From Catenovulum sp052056295 (GTDB lineage Bacteria; Pseudomonadota; Gammaproteobacteria; Enterobacterales; Alteromonadaceae): a stretch of 64,000 nt of DNA. Within the stretch, counting starts at the first letter, position 1; every line of letters starts with the position of its first letter. The translations under genes were made by a program, and so were the position numbers. The stretch spans positions 1,922,001 through 1,986,000 of the forward strand of contig NZ_CP182493.1 in NCBI RefSeq assembly GCF_052056295.1, in the 5' to 3' direction. The notes beneath the pieces are model-generated. The model saw nothing but the letters and a program-made list of their open reading frames with translations. It did no database searches and was not told where the DNA came from. Positions 34,753 to 42,810 of this stretch are shown here, piece after piece.

Positions 34753-35712
34753 TTAATTACGACGGATAAGAATATGACCCGGATATTCAGCAAGACGCAA
34801 ATTGCTAGCCAAAGCCAACATTTTTAACGTCTGTTTGGGTTGATTTAAATTAAAACGGCCATTGATTGGCATAGCCATTAAATTTGGATCTTCTAAACTA
34901 ATTTGTTCGGTTAACTTTCTATCTAACTTGGCGATAACAGCCCCCAAACTCATCTGTTGTGCATCTAACCAATTGGCTTGTAAATGATGATTAAAAGCTG
35001 CTGGATAAATAATTTTATCGGCCATCTTGCCTTTAATCACTTCAACACTTTGCCCTGCGGTTAACACAAGTTGCTGCTTGTTTGCACTGACCACCACACT
35101 ACCTTCAACCACAATAATTTGCGTTGAGTAGTCGTTTTTATCCACCGAAAAAGTTGTACCTGTTACCTGTACCTGCACATCACCAGCATGTACATAAAAA
35201 GGTTGGTCATCGGCAATATGCTCAACCGCAAATAAAGATTCGCCTTTATTCAAGGTAACGCTGCGCACCTTCTTTTGCTGATTAAAAGTCAGTTGCGTTT
35301 CACCGGCCAATGTCATCACTGAGCCATCTGGCAAATTAATTTGTTGAGTTTGATTGTGCTCATCTGTTGGTGTGGCAGCGACGATAGGCGCCATTTCAGG
35401 ACTATTTTTTAAAGTAAAAATACTGGCACACAAAGCAAATAGGGCGAAACAACAGCTACCCAGTAAGTGCTTTTTTGTAAAAGTTAAGCTTGCTTTATCA
35501 GCTTGTTTTTTTGTGTTTTGATTCGGCAAACTTTGCAGCGCATCGGCCAATTCATCGGACTGCCAAATAGCCATACATTTATCGTAAGCATGCTGATGTG
35601 CAGGATCAGCCGCTAACCACAACTGCAGCTGTTGTTGCTGTTGCTCAGTTAACTCATCTGCGATTTCCGCCCACTCGGCAGCTTGTTCAAATATGGCTTG
35701 CTGGTTTTTCAT
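34753..35712 (-). CDS. FecR-family anti-sigma/transmembrane signal transducer
   Basis: A 319-aa inner-membrane protein. The cytoplasmic DUF4880 region (1-55: FEQAAEWAEIADELTEQQQQQLQLWLAADPAHQHAYD) contacts an ECF sigma. A TM segment spans about 83-101. The periplasmic FecR domain (about 120-215: QINLPDGSVMTLAGETQLTF, VQVTGTTFSV, VVVEGSVVV) precedes a C-terminal STN-like DUF4974 domain (about 253-319). It relays ligand occupancy of the STN-TBDR encoded 5 bp downstream. The ATG at 35712 is used; an in-frame GTG at 35718 is possible. No cognate sigma gene is adjacent, so it probably controls a sigma encoded elsewhere. Confidence 0.9.
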   Translation of the reverse strand: MKNQQAIFEQAAEWAEIADELTEQQQQQLQLWLAADPAHQHAYDKCMAIWQSDELADALQSLPNQNTKKQADKASLTFTKKHLLGSCCFALFALCASIFTLKNSPEMAPIVAATPTDEHNQTQQINLPDGSVMTLAGETQLTFNQQKKVRSVTLNKGESLFAVEHIADDQPFYVHAGDVQVQVTGTTFSVDKNDYSTQIIVVEGSVVVSANKQQLVLTAGQSVEVIKGKMADKIIYPAAFNHHLQANWLDAQQMSLGAVIAKLDRKLTEQISLEDPNLMAMPINGRFNLNQPKQTLKMLALASNLRLAEYPGHILIRRN

Positions 35713-35964
35713 AGTCACTGCACATGCTGAAGAAGCGGCATTAATAGCACGTTAATATGACAGTTTAAAGTCGCCAAACACCTACTGTAAGCAAAGTGTT
35801 AAAAGCATGTTTCTGTACTGATGAAAACATTGTCAGACTATTTTACAGCAAATAACCAGCGCTCATTAAAACCCTAACCAGAACAACAACTTAAACAATG
35901 GCTTACTTCTTGCTTTTAGCCTTAACAATAAAAACTTTAATAATTCCAATTGGATAAAACCGTT

Positions 35965-36903
35965 ATGAAATGGACAACCGCAATATCTGTTGTTTTATTA
36001 ACTGCGCTGCATACATATTCAGTTTCGGCTTCAACTGTCGATACTTACAACCTGATTCTGAAAAATGATCTATCCACTTCAAGTGATATTGAAGGGAAAA
36101 TCTTTATTGGTGGTGACATTAATATGCCCGGCCGCTCTTTAGACGTTGGTAGCAAACTTGCAACCGATCCAAAAGTAGATGCTGTAACTGTTGTTGGTGA
36201 CATTAGCGCGAATGACGTCAAAGCAGAAAACGGTCACAACATAGTTTATGGCGGCAATATTGGCAGCACCAATTTAATCAATAACGGTTCTGGTGGCACA
36301 TCAACACAGCAAAACCAAGCCGCTTTACAATCTGAATTTGATGCCTTGTACGATAAAGTAATTGCACAAAGTCAGTATTACCAATCGTTAGCTGCGAATA
36401 GTACGTTTGATACCTCAGATTTTAACCAAAAGAAATTTGTCTCAGGCGCTAGCGCGACAGACGAGTTGTCAGTGTATAACATCAGCAGCAGCGATATTTT
36501 ATCTGGTGGATTTGATTTTAGCTCAACCCCTACAATCCCGGTTGTGATCAACGTTGCGGGTACAGGCTCGCTCAATATTTCCTCTAAAGCTCAAGGTAAT
36601 TTCACCAAAGAACTCGCATCTATGGTTTTATGGAACTTTTACGAAGCGACAGAATTAACTTTTAGTGGCGACGGTTGGAATGGTTCTATTCTTGCGCCTT
36701 ACGCAGATATCTCTGGTTCAACTGGTTCTATTGACGGCGGTGTAGCTGCATTGTCTTATTCTGGTTCAGTAGAAATACACAACAAACTTTTCGCCTATAC
36801 ACCACCAGAACCGGCTCAAGAAGTACCAGAACCTCCAATGATAACCCTGTTACTTATTGCTCTTGGTTTGTTGATGGCACGCAAACGCCTACAAAAGGCT
36901 TAA
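35965..36903 (+). CDS. Choice-of-anchor A domain protein with PEP-CTERM sorting signal
   Basis: A 312-aa secreted protein. The signal peptide ends near residue 24 (SVSA|S). The body matches the choice-of-anchor A domain (VDTYNLILKNDLSTSSDIEGKIFIGGD, VVGDISAND, FSGDGWNGSILAPYADIS near 235). The C-terminus EVPEPPMITLLLIALGLLMARKR is a PEP-CTERM tripartite signal: VPEP, a TM segment and basic residues. It should be processed by an exosortase and attached to the surface or exopolysaccharide. The ATG at 35965 is chosen; the frame extends to a TTG at 35950. It is followed by a terminator and a PrsT-like TPR gene. No exosortase gene is in the window. Confidence 0.82.
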   Translation: MKWTTAISVVLLTALHTYSVSASTVDTYNLILKNDLSTSSDIEGKIFIGGDINMPGRSLDVGSKLATDPKVDAVTVVGDISANDVKAENGHNIVYGGNIGSTNLINNGSGGTSTQQNQAALQSEFDALYDKVIAQSQYYQSLAANSTFDTSDFNQKKFVSGASATDELSVYNISSSDILSGGFDFSSTPTIPVVINVAGTGSLNISSKAQGNFTKELASMVLWNFYEATELTFSGDGWNGSILAPYADISGSTGSIDGGVAALSYSGSVEIHNKLFAYTPPEPAQEVPEPPMITLLLIALGLLMARKRLQKA

Positions 36904-36946
36904 ACCATTCAATTATTTGAATTTAAGCAAAAATTTATAATATATT

Positions 36947-36974
36947 AAGGCGGTTTTTACCGCCTTTTTATTTT
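36947..36974 (+). terminator. Rho-independent terminator after the PEP-CTERM gene
   Basis: AAGGCGG and CCGCCTT form a 7-bp stem with a T-rich 6-nt loop, followed by TTTTATTTT. It ends 36 bp before the next start. Confidence 0.85.
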
Positions 36975-37010
36975 ATGCGCTCACAAAAAAGAAATTCAGG
37001 AACTTCATAT

Positions 37011-39806
37011 ATGTGGCTGAAATCCCTTGCACTTGTTGCCCTTATTTTGCCTTATTGCACTTTTGCCCAAACCAGCATTCAACTCAGCTACGAAAAAGCG
37101 CGTTCAGCCTACCAACAAAAAAATTACGATGAATCAATCATTCATATTAAAAATGTTCTACAGCAAGACTCAACAAATTTGCCCGCACAAACATTAATGG
37201 CGCAAGTCTTAACCCAAATAGGCGAATACCAAGCGGCCAATAGCTACTTTGAGCAAATAATTAACAGTGGCGTCGACTTCAGTTTGTATATTGATAGCTG
37301 GGCACAAGTATTAACTAGGCTCAAGCAATACCAACAAATTGTCGAATTTAAACCACCATCTTCGCTAAGCCATAAACAACAAGTGGATTGGCAATATGTG
37401 CGCGTAAATGCGTGTTTAAAACTGCCAGACTATGATTGTGCCAAACAGAGTTATTTACAGTTAACTAAGCTAACAAATAACCCAGTAGAGCAGCTTAACG
37501 GCTTAGCCAATATCGCCTATTTGCAACAAGACTATGCCAAAGCAGGTGAATATCTAACGCAAGCACTCGAAAAAGCGCCGAACAATGTAGCGACACTGCA
37601 TTTGATGGCTTTACTCAACAAACAAGCAGGTTTACACGAAAAAGCGCTTGAGCAACTACTAGTGGCAAAATCTATCGCCCCAAAGCAACTAAGCTTGTTA
37701 AAAACTTTAGCTGATGTTTATTTAGCAAAAAATGATACCAACAATGCTAGTTTAGTTATTGAGCAAATTTTACAACTATCACCGCAAGATCCTTTCGCTA
37801 TTTTAGTTAATAGCCAACTAACGCATGCGTCTGCTGAAAAATCACAGCAAGCTTTGGAGCAATTACAACAACTGGCAGAGCATGTATATGTATTGCCGGA
37901 TGAAATAATAGATGAAGAGCCAACCTTATTATTGTTACGCGGTTTATTGTCTTTTACCCAAAATAAGTATCAGCAAGCCTTACGCGATTTCAGAGTACTG
38001 ACAGAGCAAAAACCACAAGATATGCAAGCTGTTATGCTGCTAGCCCGCACACAACTTGCATTGAAACAACACAAAGATGCTGTCGACTTAATGGAATTGC
38101 ATCAAAAAGCCTTGTTACAGTATCCAAGTTTTATTGTATTGCTTGGTGAACAATATCTAAATTCAGGCAAAACCTTTAAAGCATTAGTTCTGCTGGAAGA
38201 TTTACAACAACATCACCCAGAGCAGATAGATGTGCAACTGCTGGAAATTAAAATATTACTCGCTCGCCAACAAACCGAGTTGGCGTTATCCATGTTAGAT
38301 ACATTAGTCGAGAAACACACCAATAGTCATTTGTTGTTTATTCACAGTGTATTGAATTTACAAGCAAAACGTTTGGACGTAGCACTTAAAAGCATCAACC
38401 AATTATTGGTACACGCGAGCAATAATGAAGATTATTTAACAACTAAAGCAGCGATACTGATACAACAAAGAGCGCTAGTTGAAGCAACTCAAATAACCCA
38501 ACACACTTTAACTTTGAACGCTGAATCAATTAGTGCACGCTTTAATCTGGCGAGCATTTATTATCAGCAAAATAAATTTGAGCAGGCATTAAAAGAACTC
38601 CAGCGTATTCACCAACAGCAACCTTTGCATCAACCAACTTTAACTCTACTCGCAGAAATTGATGTAAAAGCAGGTAATTACCAACAAGCTATTGAACGTT
38701 ATTTGGCCGTGTTAACGCTAGAGCCAGAAAACATTAGCGCACTTGATGGTATGTTCGGAATTTATCTGGCACAGAAGCAACTGAATGACGCAATAAAAAC
38801 ACTCGATAAACTGGTTTCTATTACCGCCGCAGAGCCTAAATATTTATTACAGCGAGCTTACCTATATTTAGCCGTCGGCAATCAAAAAAGTAGCGCTTTG
38901 GATAGCAAAATGCTCGCTACTAGCGCGAATGACGACCCAATTTTATTGTTAGCACTAAGCCAGTTGTATTTATCACAACAAGATATAGTCGCAGCTGAGA
39001 ACAGCTTACGCAGAATTCTCGAACTGCAACCGAATCATGCAAAAGTGACTAATCAACTTATTGAACTCTTGCTCAATGACAATCAAACCGCCAAAGCAGA
39101 AACTGAGATCAACAAACAATTAAAGCTAAATGCAAACTCGGCCAGTTTATATATTTTAGCTGGCAGAATGTATGAACAAAAAGGCGAAATTGTCAATGCG
39201 GCTTTCAGCTACAAAAGAGCCTTATCATTAGACGATACATTAGAGCTCGCTTTAGCTAAGTTATACAACTTAACTCGTTTCGGTTTAGACGAAAAAATAT
39301 TTACCCAACAAGTCCAGCAACTAATTGAGCAACACCCACAGCGTTATTTCCCTATTAACTTGTTAGCGCAATATTATTACTACAATCAACATTGGTCGTT
39401 AGCGGCACAGCAGTATGAAAAATTATTGCAACATCCAACTAACCCAAATAGAGCAGCTTTGTTAAATCGCCTAGCGAATATTTATATGCAGCTTGATATA
39501 GATAAAAGTCAGCTCTATATACAACAAGCTATAGAGTTGGATAAGCAAGATCAGCATATCCAAAAAACCTATGGTGTGTTGTTAGCACAGACAGGGCAAA
39601 GTACTGAAGCACTTGGCTACTTACGTAAAGCTTTTGTGAAAATGCCGAATGACCTAGATTTACGCTACCACATAGCAAAATGTTTAGCCGACTTAGGTTT
39701 AGTCAGCGAAGCGAAAGATGAATTAGGTTTTATTTTATCGCAGCAACAATCTGAACACTCAAACAAAGCACAGCTATTGTTAGATAGTATTAATAGCAAT
39801 TTATAA
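37011..39806 (+). CDS. PrsT-like TPR protein of PEP-CTERM/exopolysaccharide systems
   Basis: A 931-aa periplasmic protein made almost entirely of tetratricopeptide repeats, about 20 units. The signal peptide ends near residue 20 (TFA|Q). It begins YEKARSAYQQKNYDESIIHIKNVLQQDSTNLPAQTLMAQVL, which follows the start of the PEP-CTERM TPR family (PrsT), here without the usual lipobox cysteine. The family is found with exosortase systems and exopolysaccharide export; the adjacent PEP-CTERM protein supports this. The ATG at 37011 is chosen because AGGA precedes it by 9 bp and it starts the signal peptide; an ATG at 36975 lies inside the terminator tail. The stop codon overlaps a 34-bp repeat. Confidence 0.8.
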   Translation: MWLKSLALVALILPYCTFAQTSIQLSYEKARSAYQQKNYDESIIHIKNVLQQDSTNLPAQTLMAQVLTQIGEYQAANSYFEQIINSGVDFSLYIDSWAQVLTRLKQYQQIVEFKPPSSLSHKQQVDWQYVRVNACLKLPDYDCAKQSYLQLTKLTNNPVEQLNGLANIAYLQQDYAKAGEYLTQALEKAPNNVATLHLMALLNKQAGLHEKALEQLLVAKSIAPKQLSLLKTLADVYLAKNDTNNASLVIEQILQLSPQDPFAILVNSQLTHASAEKSQQALEQLQQLAEHVYVLPDEIIDEEPTLLLLRGLLSFTQNKYQQALRDFRVLTEQKPQDMQAVMLLARTQLALKQHKDAVDLMELHQKALLQYPSFIVLLGEQYLNSGKTFKALVLLEDLQQHHPEQIDVQLLEIKILLARQQTELALSMLDTLVEKHTNSHLLFIHSVLNLQAKRLDVALKSINQLLVHASNNEDYLTTKAAILIQQRALVEATQITQHTLTLNAESISARFNLASIYYQQNKFEQALKELQRIHQQQPLHQPTLTLLAEIDVKAGNYQQAIERYLAVLTLEPENISALDGMFGIYLAQKQLNDAIKTLDKLVSITAAEPKYLLQRAYLYLAVGNQKSSALDSKMLATSANDDPILLLALSQLYLSQQDIVAAENSLRRILELQPNHAKVTNQLIELLLNDNQTAKAETEINKQLKLNANSASLYILAGRMYEQKGEIVNAAFSYKRALSLDDTLELALAKLYNLTRFGLDEKIFTQQVQQLIEQHPQRYFPINLLAQYYYYNQHWSLAAQQYEKLLQHPTNPNRAALLNRLANIYMQLDIDKSQLYIQQAIELDKQDQHIQKTYGVLLAQTGQSTEALGYLRKAFVKMPNDLDLRYHIAKCLADLGLVSEAKDELGFILSQQQSEHSNKAQLLLDSINSNL

Positions 39807-39838
39807 ATGAGACTTTTTAAAAGCCGTCTGCGAGTTTA
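39805..39838 (+). repeat. 34-bp dispersed repeat, copy 1
   Basis: This 34-bp stretch begins AAATGAGACTTTTTAAAAGC and matches 52871-52904 at 31 of 34 positions. Both copies are on the plus strand, downstream of the last gene of a transcription unit. Copy 1 overlaps the stop codon of the TPR gene. Read from its ATG it encodes MRLFKSRLRV and stops. Confidence 0.6.
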
Positions 39839-39863
39839 GTTAATGGTTATTGGTAAGCATTAG

Positions 39864-39887
39864 TTCAATACTTTGCGCTGTATTGAA
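39864..39887. promoter_or_regulatory. 24-bp perfect dyad upstream of the GH13 lipoprotein gene
   Basis: TTCAATAC and GTATTGAA are perfect inverted halves separated by 8 bp, ending 27 bp before the ATG. It could be an operator or a 5' UTR hairpin. No matching site was noticed upstream of the other carbohydrate genes. Confidence 0.4.
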
Positions 39888-39914
39888 TAAAACCAATAAT
39901 CATTAGGCACACAG

Positions 39915-41606
39915 ATGAAATTAAAACTCACTTTACTTGCAGGTGCATGCGCACTTACATTAGTTAATGCTTGCTCAAGTAACCAAACAAACACCACAGA
40001 AAATTCAACCACCAGCTTATACGGCACCTTAGAACCTTTTGCTCAAGAAGCAGTATATTTTGCGTTAACCGACCGTTTTGTTGATGGTGATAAAACGAAT
40101 AACTTTCCTCAACAAGGTAAAGATTGGGGTGACGGCAGTTGGGGCACATTTAACCGCGAATTGCCCGGACCAAATGGCCAAACAGCCAATGTGGGTTATT
40201 TAGGTGGCGACTTAAAAGGTGTATTAAATAACGCGCAATACATAGCCGATTTAGGTTTTACCTCAGTGTGGCTAACGCCGATTTGGGATAACCCTGATTA
40301 TGCTTTTAACGGTGGCGAAACCATCACTTTTGATGGTGGTTATAAAGATGGTGGCAAAACCGGTTATCACGGTTATTGGGCGCATAATTTTTACCAAGCA
40401 GATGAACATTTAGTTTCGCAAGATTTATCTTTCAAACAGTTTTCTGCTGGGCTTAAACAGCACAATTTAAAGTTTGTATTAGATATAGTGGGTAACCATG
40501 GTTCGCCCGCCTACTCAATGGTTGAAGAAATGCCGCAGTTTGGCAAAATTTACGATAAAAATGGCAAACTGGTTGCCGATCATCAAAACATCCACCCAAG
40601 CAAATTAGATAAAACCAATCCATTACATCAGTTTTATAATACTCACACAGGGCTCGCTCAGCTATCTGATATTGATGAAAATAACCAAGCGGCTTTTGAA
40701 TATTTAACCGATGCATATTTGTATTGGATTGAGCAAGGTGTAGATGCAATTCGCATAGATACCATTCGAGAAATGCCACATCATTTTTGGTATCGCGTCA
40801 GTAATAAAATTCGCCAACGTTACCCGGATATGTTTATGTTTGGCGAAAGTTATAATTATGATGCTAACTTTATCGCCCAACATACTCGTCCTGAAAATGG
40901 CGGGGTTAGCGTATTAGATTTCCCTGGCCGTGCGGCTATCACTCAAGTTTTTGAAAATAAAGACGCAAGTTACGCAGATATTCTAAGTTACTTACATTTA
41001 ACTGACGGCATTTACCAAAACCCATACGAGTTGATGACCTTTTACGACAACCATGACATGGCGCGAATGAATGCTGACGACAATGGTTTTATTGACGCAA
41101 ACAACTGGTTATTCACCAGCCGCGGTATTCCGGTTATTTATTACGGCTCAGAAATTAACTTTATGACAGGTAAAGCCGAACACCAAGGCAACCGTAATTA
41201 TCTCGGCCAACAAAATATAGAAAAAGCAAAAACTCACCCTATCGTACAACAATTAAAAACAATTGCACATGTGCGTAAAAATTCAATTGCGTTGCAACGG
41301 GGCTTGCAGCTGAATTTACAATTTAACCAAGACACAGCTGCGTTTTATCGAATTTATCAACACCAAGGTAAAAACCAAACTGCGTTAGTATTGCTAAATA
41401 AAAGTGATGCCAGCAAACAAATTAAATTAGATGAATTGCACAACTTAGCCACTTGGCAAAACGCTTTTACTGGCATCAAGATTGATTTATCCAAACAAGC
41501 AAACTGGCAATTTGAATTAACGCCGCATAGTGTGCAAGTGCTTTTATTGGATAGCCAATTGAGCAATCCAGAGTTAATCGAACAAGCAAAGAGATTGCAG
41601 TTGTAA
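39915..41606 (+). CDS. GH13 alpha-amylase-type lipoprotein
   Basis: A 563-aa glycoside hydrolase of family 13. The signal and lipobox LVNA-C20 predict an outer-membrane lipoprotein. The (beta/alpha)8 barrel is broken by the usual B domain. Conserved regions are DIVGNHG (near 190), GVDAIRIDT with nucleophile D282, FGES with acid/base E311, and FYDNHD with D381. The C-terminal beta domain follows residue 470. It acts on alpha-1,4-glucans or maltodextrins; a cyclodextrin-active role cannot be excluded. AGG lies 7 bp before the ATG. It is flanked by a 34-bp repeat upstream and a MITE-like palindrome downstream, and has no close operon partner. Confidence 0.9.
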   Translation: MKLKLTLLAGACALTLVNACSSNQTNTTENSTTSLYGTLEPFAQEAVYFALTDRFVDGDKTNNFPQQGKDWGDGSWGTFNRELPGPNGQTANVGYLGGDLKGVLNNAQYIADLGFTSVWLTPIWDNPDYAFNGGETITFDGGYKDGGKTGYHGYWAHNFYQADEHLVSQDLSFKQFSAGLKQHNLKFVLDIVGNHGSPAYSMVEEMPQFGKIYDKNGKLVADHQNIHPSKLDKTNPLHQFYNTHTGLAQLSDIDENNQAAFEYLTDAYLYWIEQGVDAIRIDTIREMPHHFWYRVSNKIRQRYPDMFMFGESYNYDANFIAQHTRPENGGVSVLDFPGRAAITQVFENKDASYADILSYLHLTDGIYQNPYELMTFYDNHDMARMNADDNGFIDANNWLFTSRGIPVIYYGSEINFMTGKAEHQGNRNYLGQQNIEKAKTHPIVQQLKTIAHVRKNSIALQRGLQLNLQFNQDTAAFYRIYQHQGKNQTALVLLNKSDASKQIKLDELHNLATWQNAFTGIKIDLSKQANWQFELTPHSVQVLLLDSQLSNPELIEQAKRLQL

Positions 41607-41630
41607 GGCTGTAGATGGTCTAGCTTTTTG

Positions 41631-41703
41631 CTTTCTAGGGGCTGTTTATTCTTATAACTGGCTGAATTCGCCTTACTCTAAGAATAAACTACTCCCTAGA
41701 AAG
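41631..41703. mobile_element. MITE-like palindrome
   Basis: Left arm CTTTCTAGGGGCTGTTTATTCTTA without interruption is 24 nt; it pairs with the right arm TAAGAATAAAC...CCCTAGAAAG (41679-41703) with a two- to three-base mismatch, around a loop of 24 nt. Weaker similarity (TAGCT/CTAGCT) extends outside. There is no coding capacity. Size, near-perfect terminal inverted repeats and position between genes suggest a non-autonomous transposable remnant or a large transcription-stopping hairpin for the GH13 gene. Confidence 0.5.
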
Positions 41704-41790
41704 GACTCTAGCTTGTTATCCCGAATTTAGCTTATATACTGAAACAGCACGGAAAAATCCCAATGCATAACCAACCTAATGGAGCTAGAT

Positions 41791-42177
41791 ATGATTGCAC
41801 TCATCTCTCGATGGAAACTAAAAAACGGCTGTAGCGACGAGCTTATTCAAGCGTTAAAAGAATTAACCATTCAAGTTGAATTGAACGAACCCAACACGCT
41901 TTCTTACAATGTTCATATAAGGGCAAAACCGCCATTGGATAGTGACAACCAGCCATTAAATCCACCAGCGAAAAATATACCCAACGACTTGCAAAACGAA
42001 GTCATTTTTTACGAAAGATATGCCAGCGCCGAAGCATTTTCAGCGCATGTAACAGGTGAAATATTTAACGAATTTAGGCAAAAATATATTCACCACTTCT
42101 ATCAAAGCCCTGATAAAGCCGGTTGGCCACAAACCGACAATACTTATTTAGAGCTTGAATCTGACTTCACTCGATAG
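41791..42177 (+). CDS. Antibiotic-biosynthesis-monooxygenase-domain protein
   Basis: A 128-aa ferredoxin-like protein of the ABM (PF03992) type. MIALISRWKLKNGCSDELIQALKELTIQVELNEPNTLSYNVH is typical of the first beta-alpha-beta unit, and NEVIFYERYASAEAFSAHVTGEIFNEF of the second. Proteins of this fold are small dimeric oxygenases or isomerases with no cofactor; the substrate is unknown. It is somewhat longer than usual because of a proline-rich insertion (PPLDSDNQPLNPPAKNIPNDL). The ATG at 41791 is preferred because GGAG precedes it by 6 bp; the in-frame ATG at 41779 is too near. It is monocistronic, convergent with ogt. Confidence 0.75.
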   Translation: MIALISRWKLKNGCSDELIQALKELTIQVELNEPNTLSYNVHIRAKPPLDSDNQPLNPPAKNIPNDLQNEVIFYERYASAEAFSAHVTGEIFNEFRQKYIHHFYQSPDKAGWPQTDNTYLELESDFTR

Positions 42178-42236
42178 ATTTTTATTGATTAACAAAAGTC
42201 GTGCTTGTTGGTGTGTAGTGATAAAGTGATAAAAGC

Positions 42237-42752
42237 TTACTTTGCCAATAACTTTTCTTTCGCCAACAGCTGACTTTTTCGTGTTAAACCCCAGCGGTAT
42301 CCAGACAAACTCCCATCTCCGCGAATAACTCTATGACATGGAATAACTACGGCGAGTTTATTGGTTGCACAAGCGCGAGCGACAGCCCTTGCTGCAGTTG
42401 GCGAGGAAATCTGCTTAGCAATTTCAGCATAACTCATTGTTTGACCAACTGGTATTTGCTGTAAAAATTGCCAAACCTGAGTTTGAAATTGAGTGCCGCG
42501 AATATCTAGTGCTAAGGTGAAATCTATTTGCGGATTATTGATAAAGGCTACAACTTTTGCTGCAACAACAGATACAGACTCATCAGCCTGCAATTGAGCC
42601 TTTGGGAAGTTAGCAGACAAGTCAGCTAATAGTTGGGCTGATTCATCACCAATAGCAATTGCACAAATGCCTTTATCTGTACTCGCCACTAATACTTGGC
42701 CCAAAAAACACTCACCGAAAGCAAATTTAATAATGCTCATAAGACTGCTCAT
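42237..42752 (-). CDS. ogt: Methylated-DNA-protein cysteine methyltransferase
   Basis: A 171-aa DNA repair protein that transfers the alkyl group from O6-alkylguanine to its own cysteine. The acceptor is C139 in VVIPCHRVIRGDGSLSGYRWG. The DNA-binding helix region (VGQTMSYAEIAKQISSPTAARAVARACATN) precedes it. No AdaA zinc domain is present, so it is the Ogt/short type. The start at 42752 or the Met at 42740 are both possible; GAG lies 8 bp before the latter. It is unlikely to be functionally linked to the adjacent ThDP-enzyme unit, which is 58 bp downstream-facing on the same strand. Confidence 0.9.
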   Translation of the reverse strand: MSSLMSIIKFAFGECFLGQVLVASTDKGICAIAIGDESAQLLADLSANFPKAQLQADESVSVVAAKVVAFINNPQIDFTLALDIRGTQFQTQVWQFLQQIPVGQTMSYAEIAKQISSPTAARAVARACATNKLAVVIPCHRVIRGDGSLSGYRWGLTRKSQLLAKEKLLAK

Positions 42753-42810
42753 GCAGAAAAGTTAAGAGTTAACCATTGTGCTAACTCTTAACTCAAACAC
42801 AAGTGGAAAG

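Noticed and set aside
34753..35718. GTG start of fecR at 35718
   Set aside because: Neither GTG nor ATG has a clear ribosome site, and the ATG at 35712 is the simpler choice; the difference is two residues.
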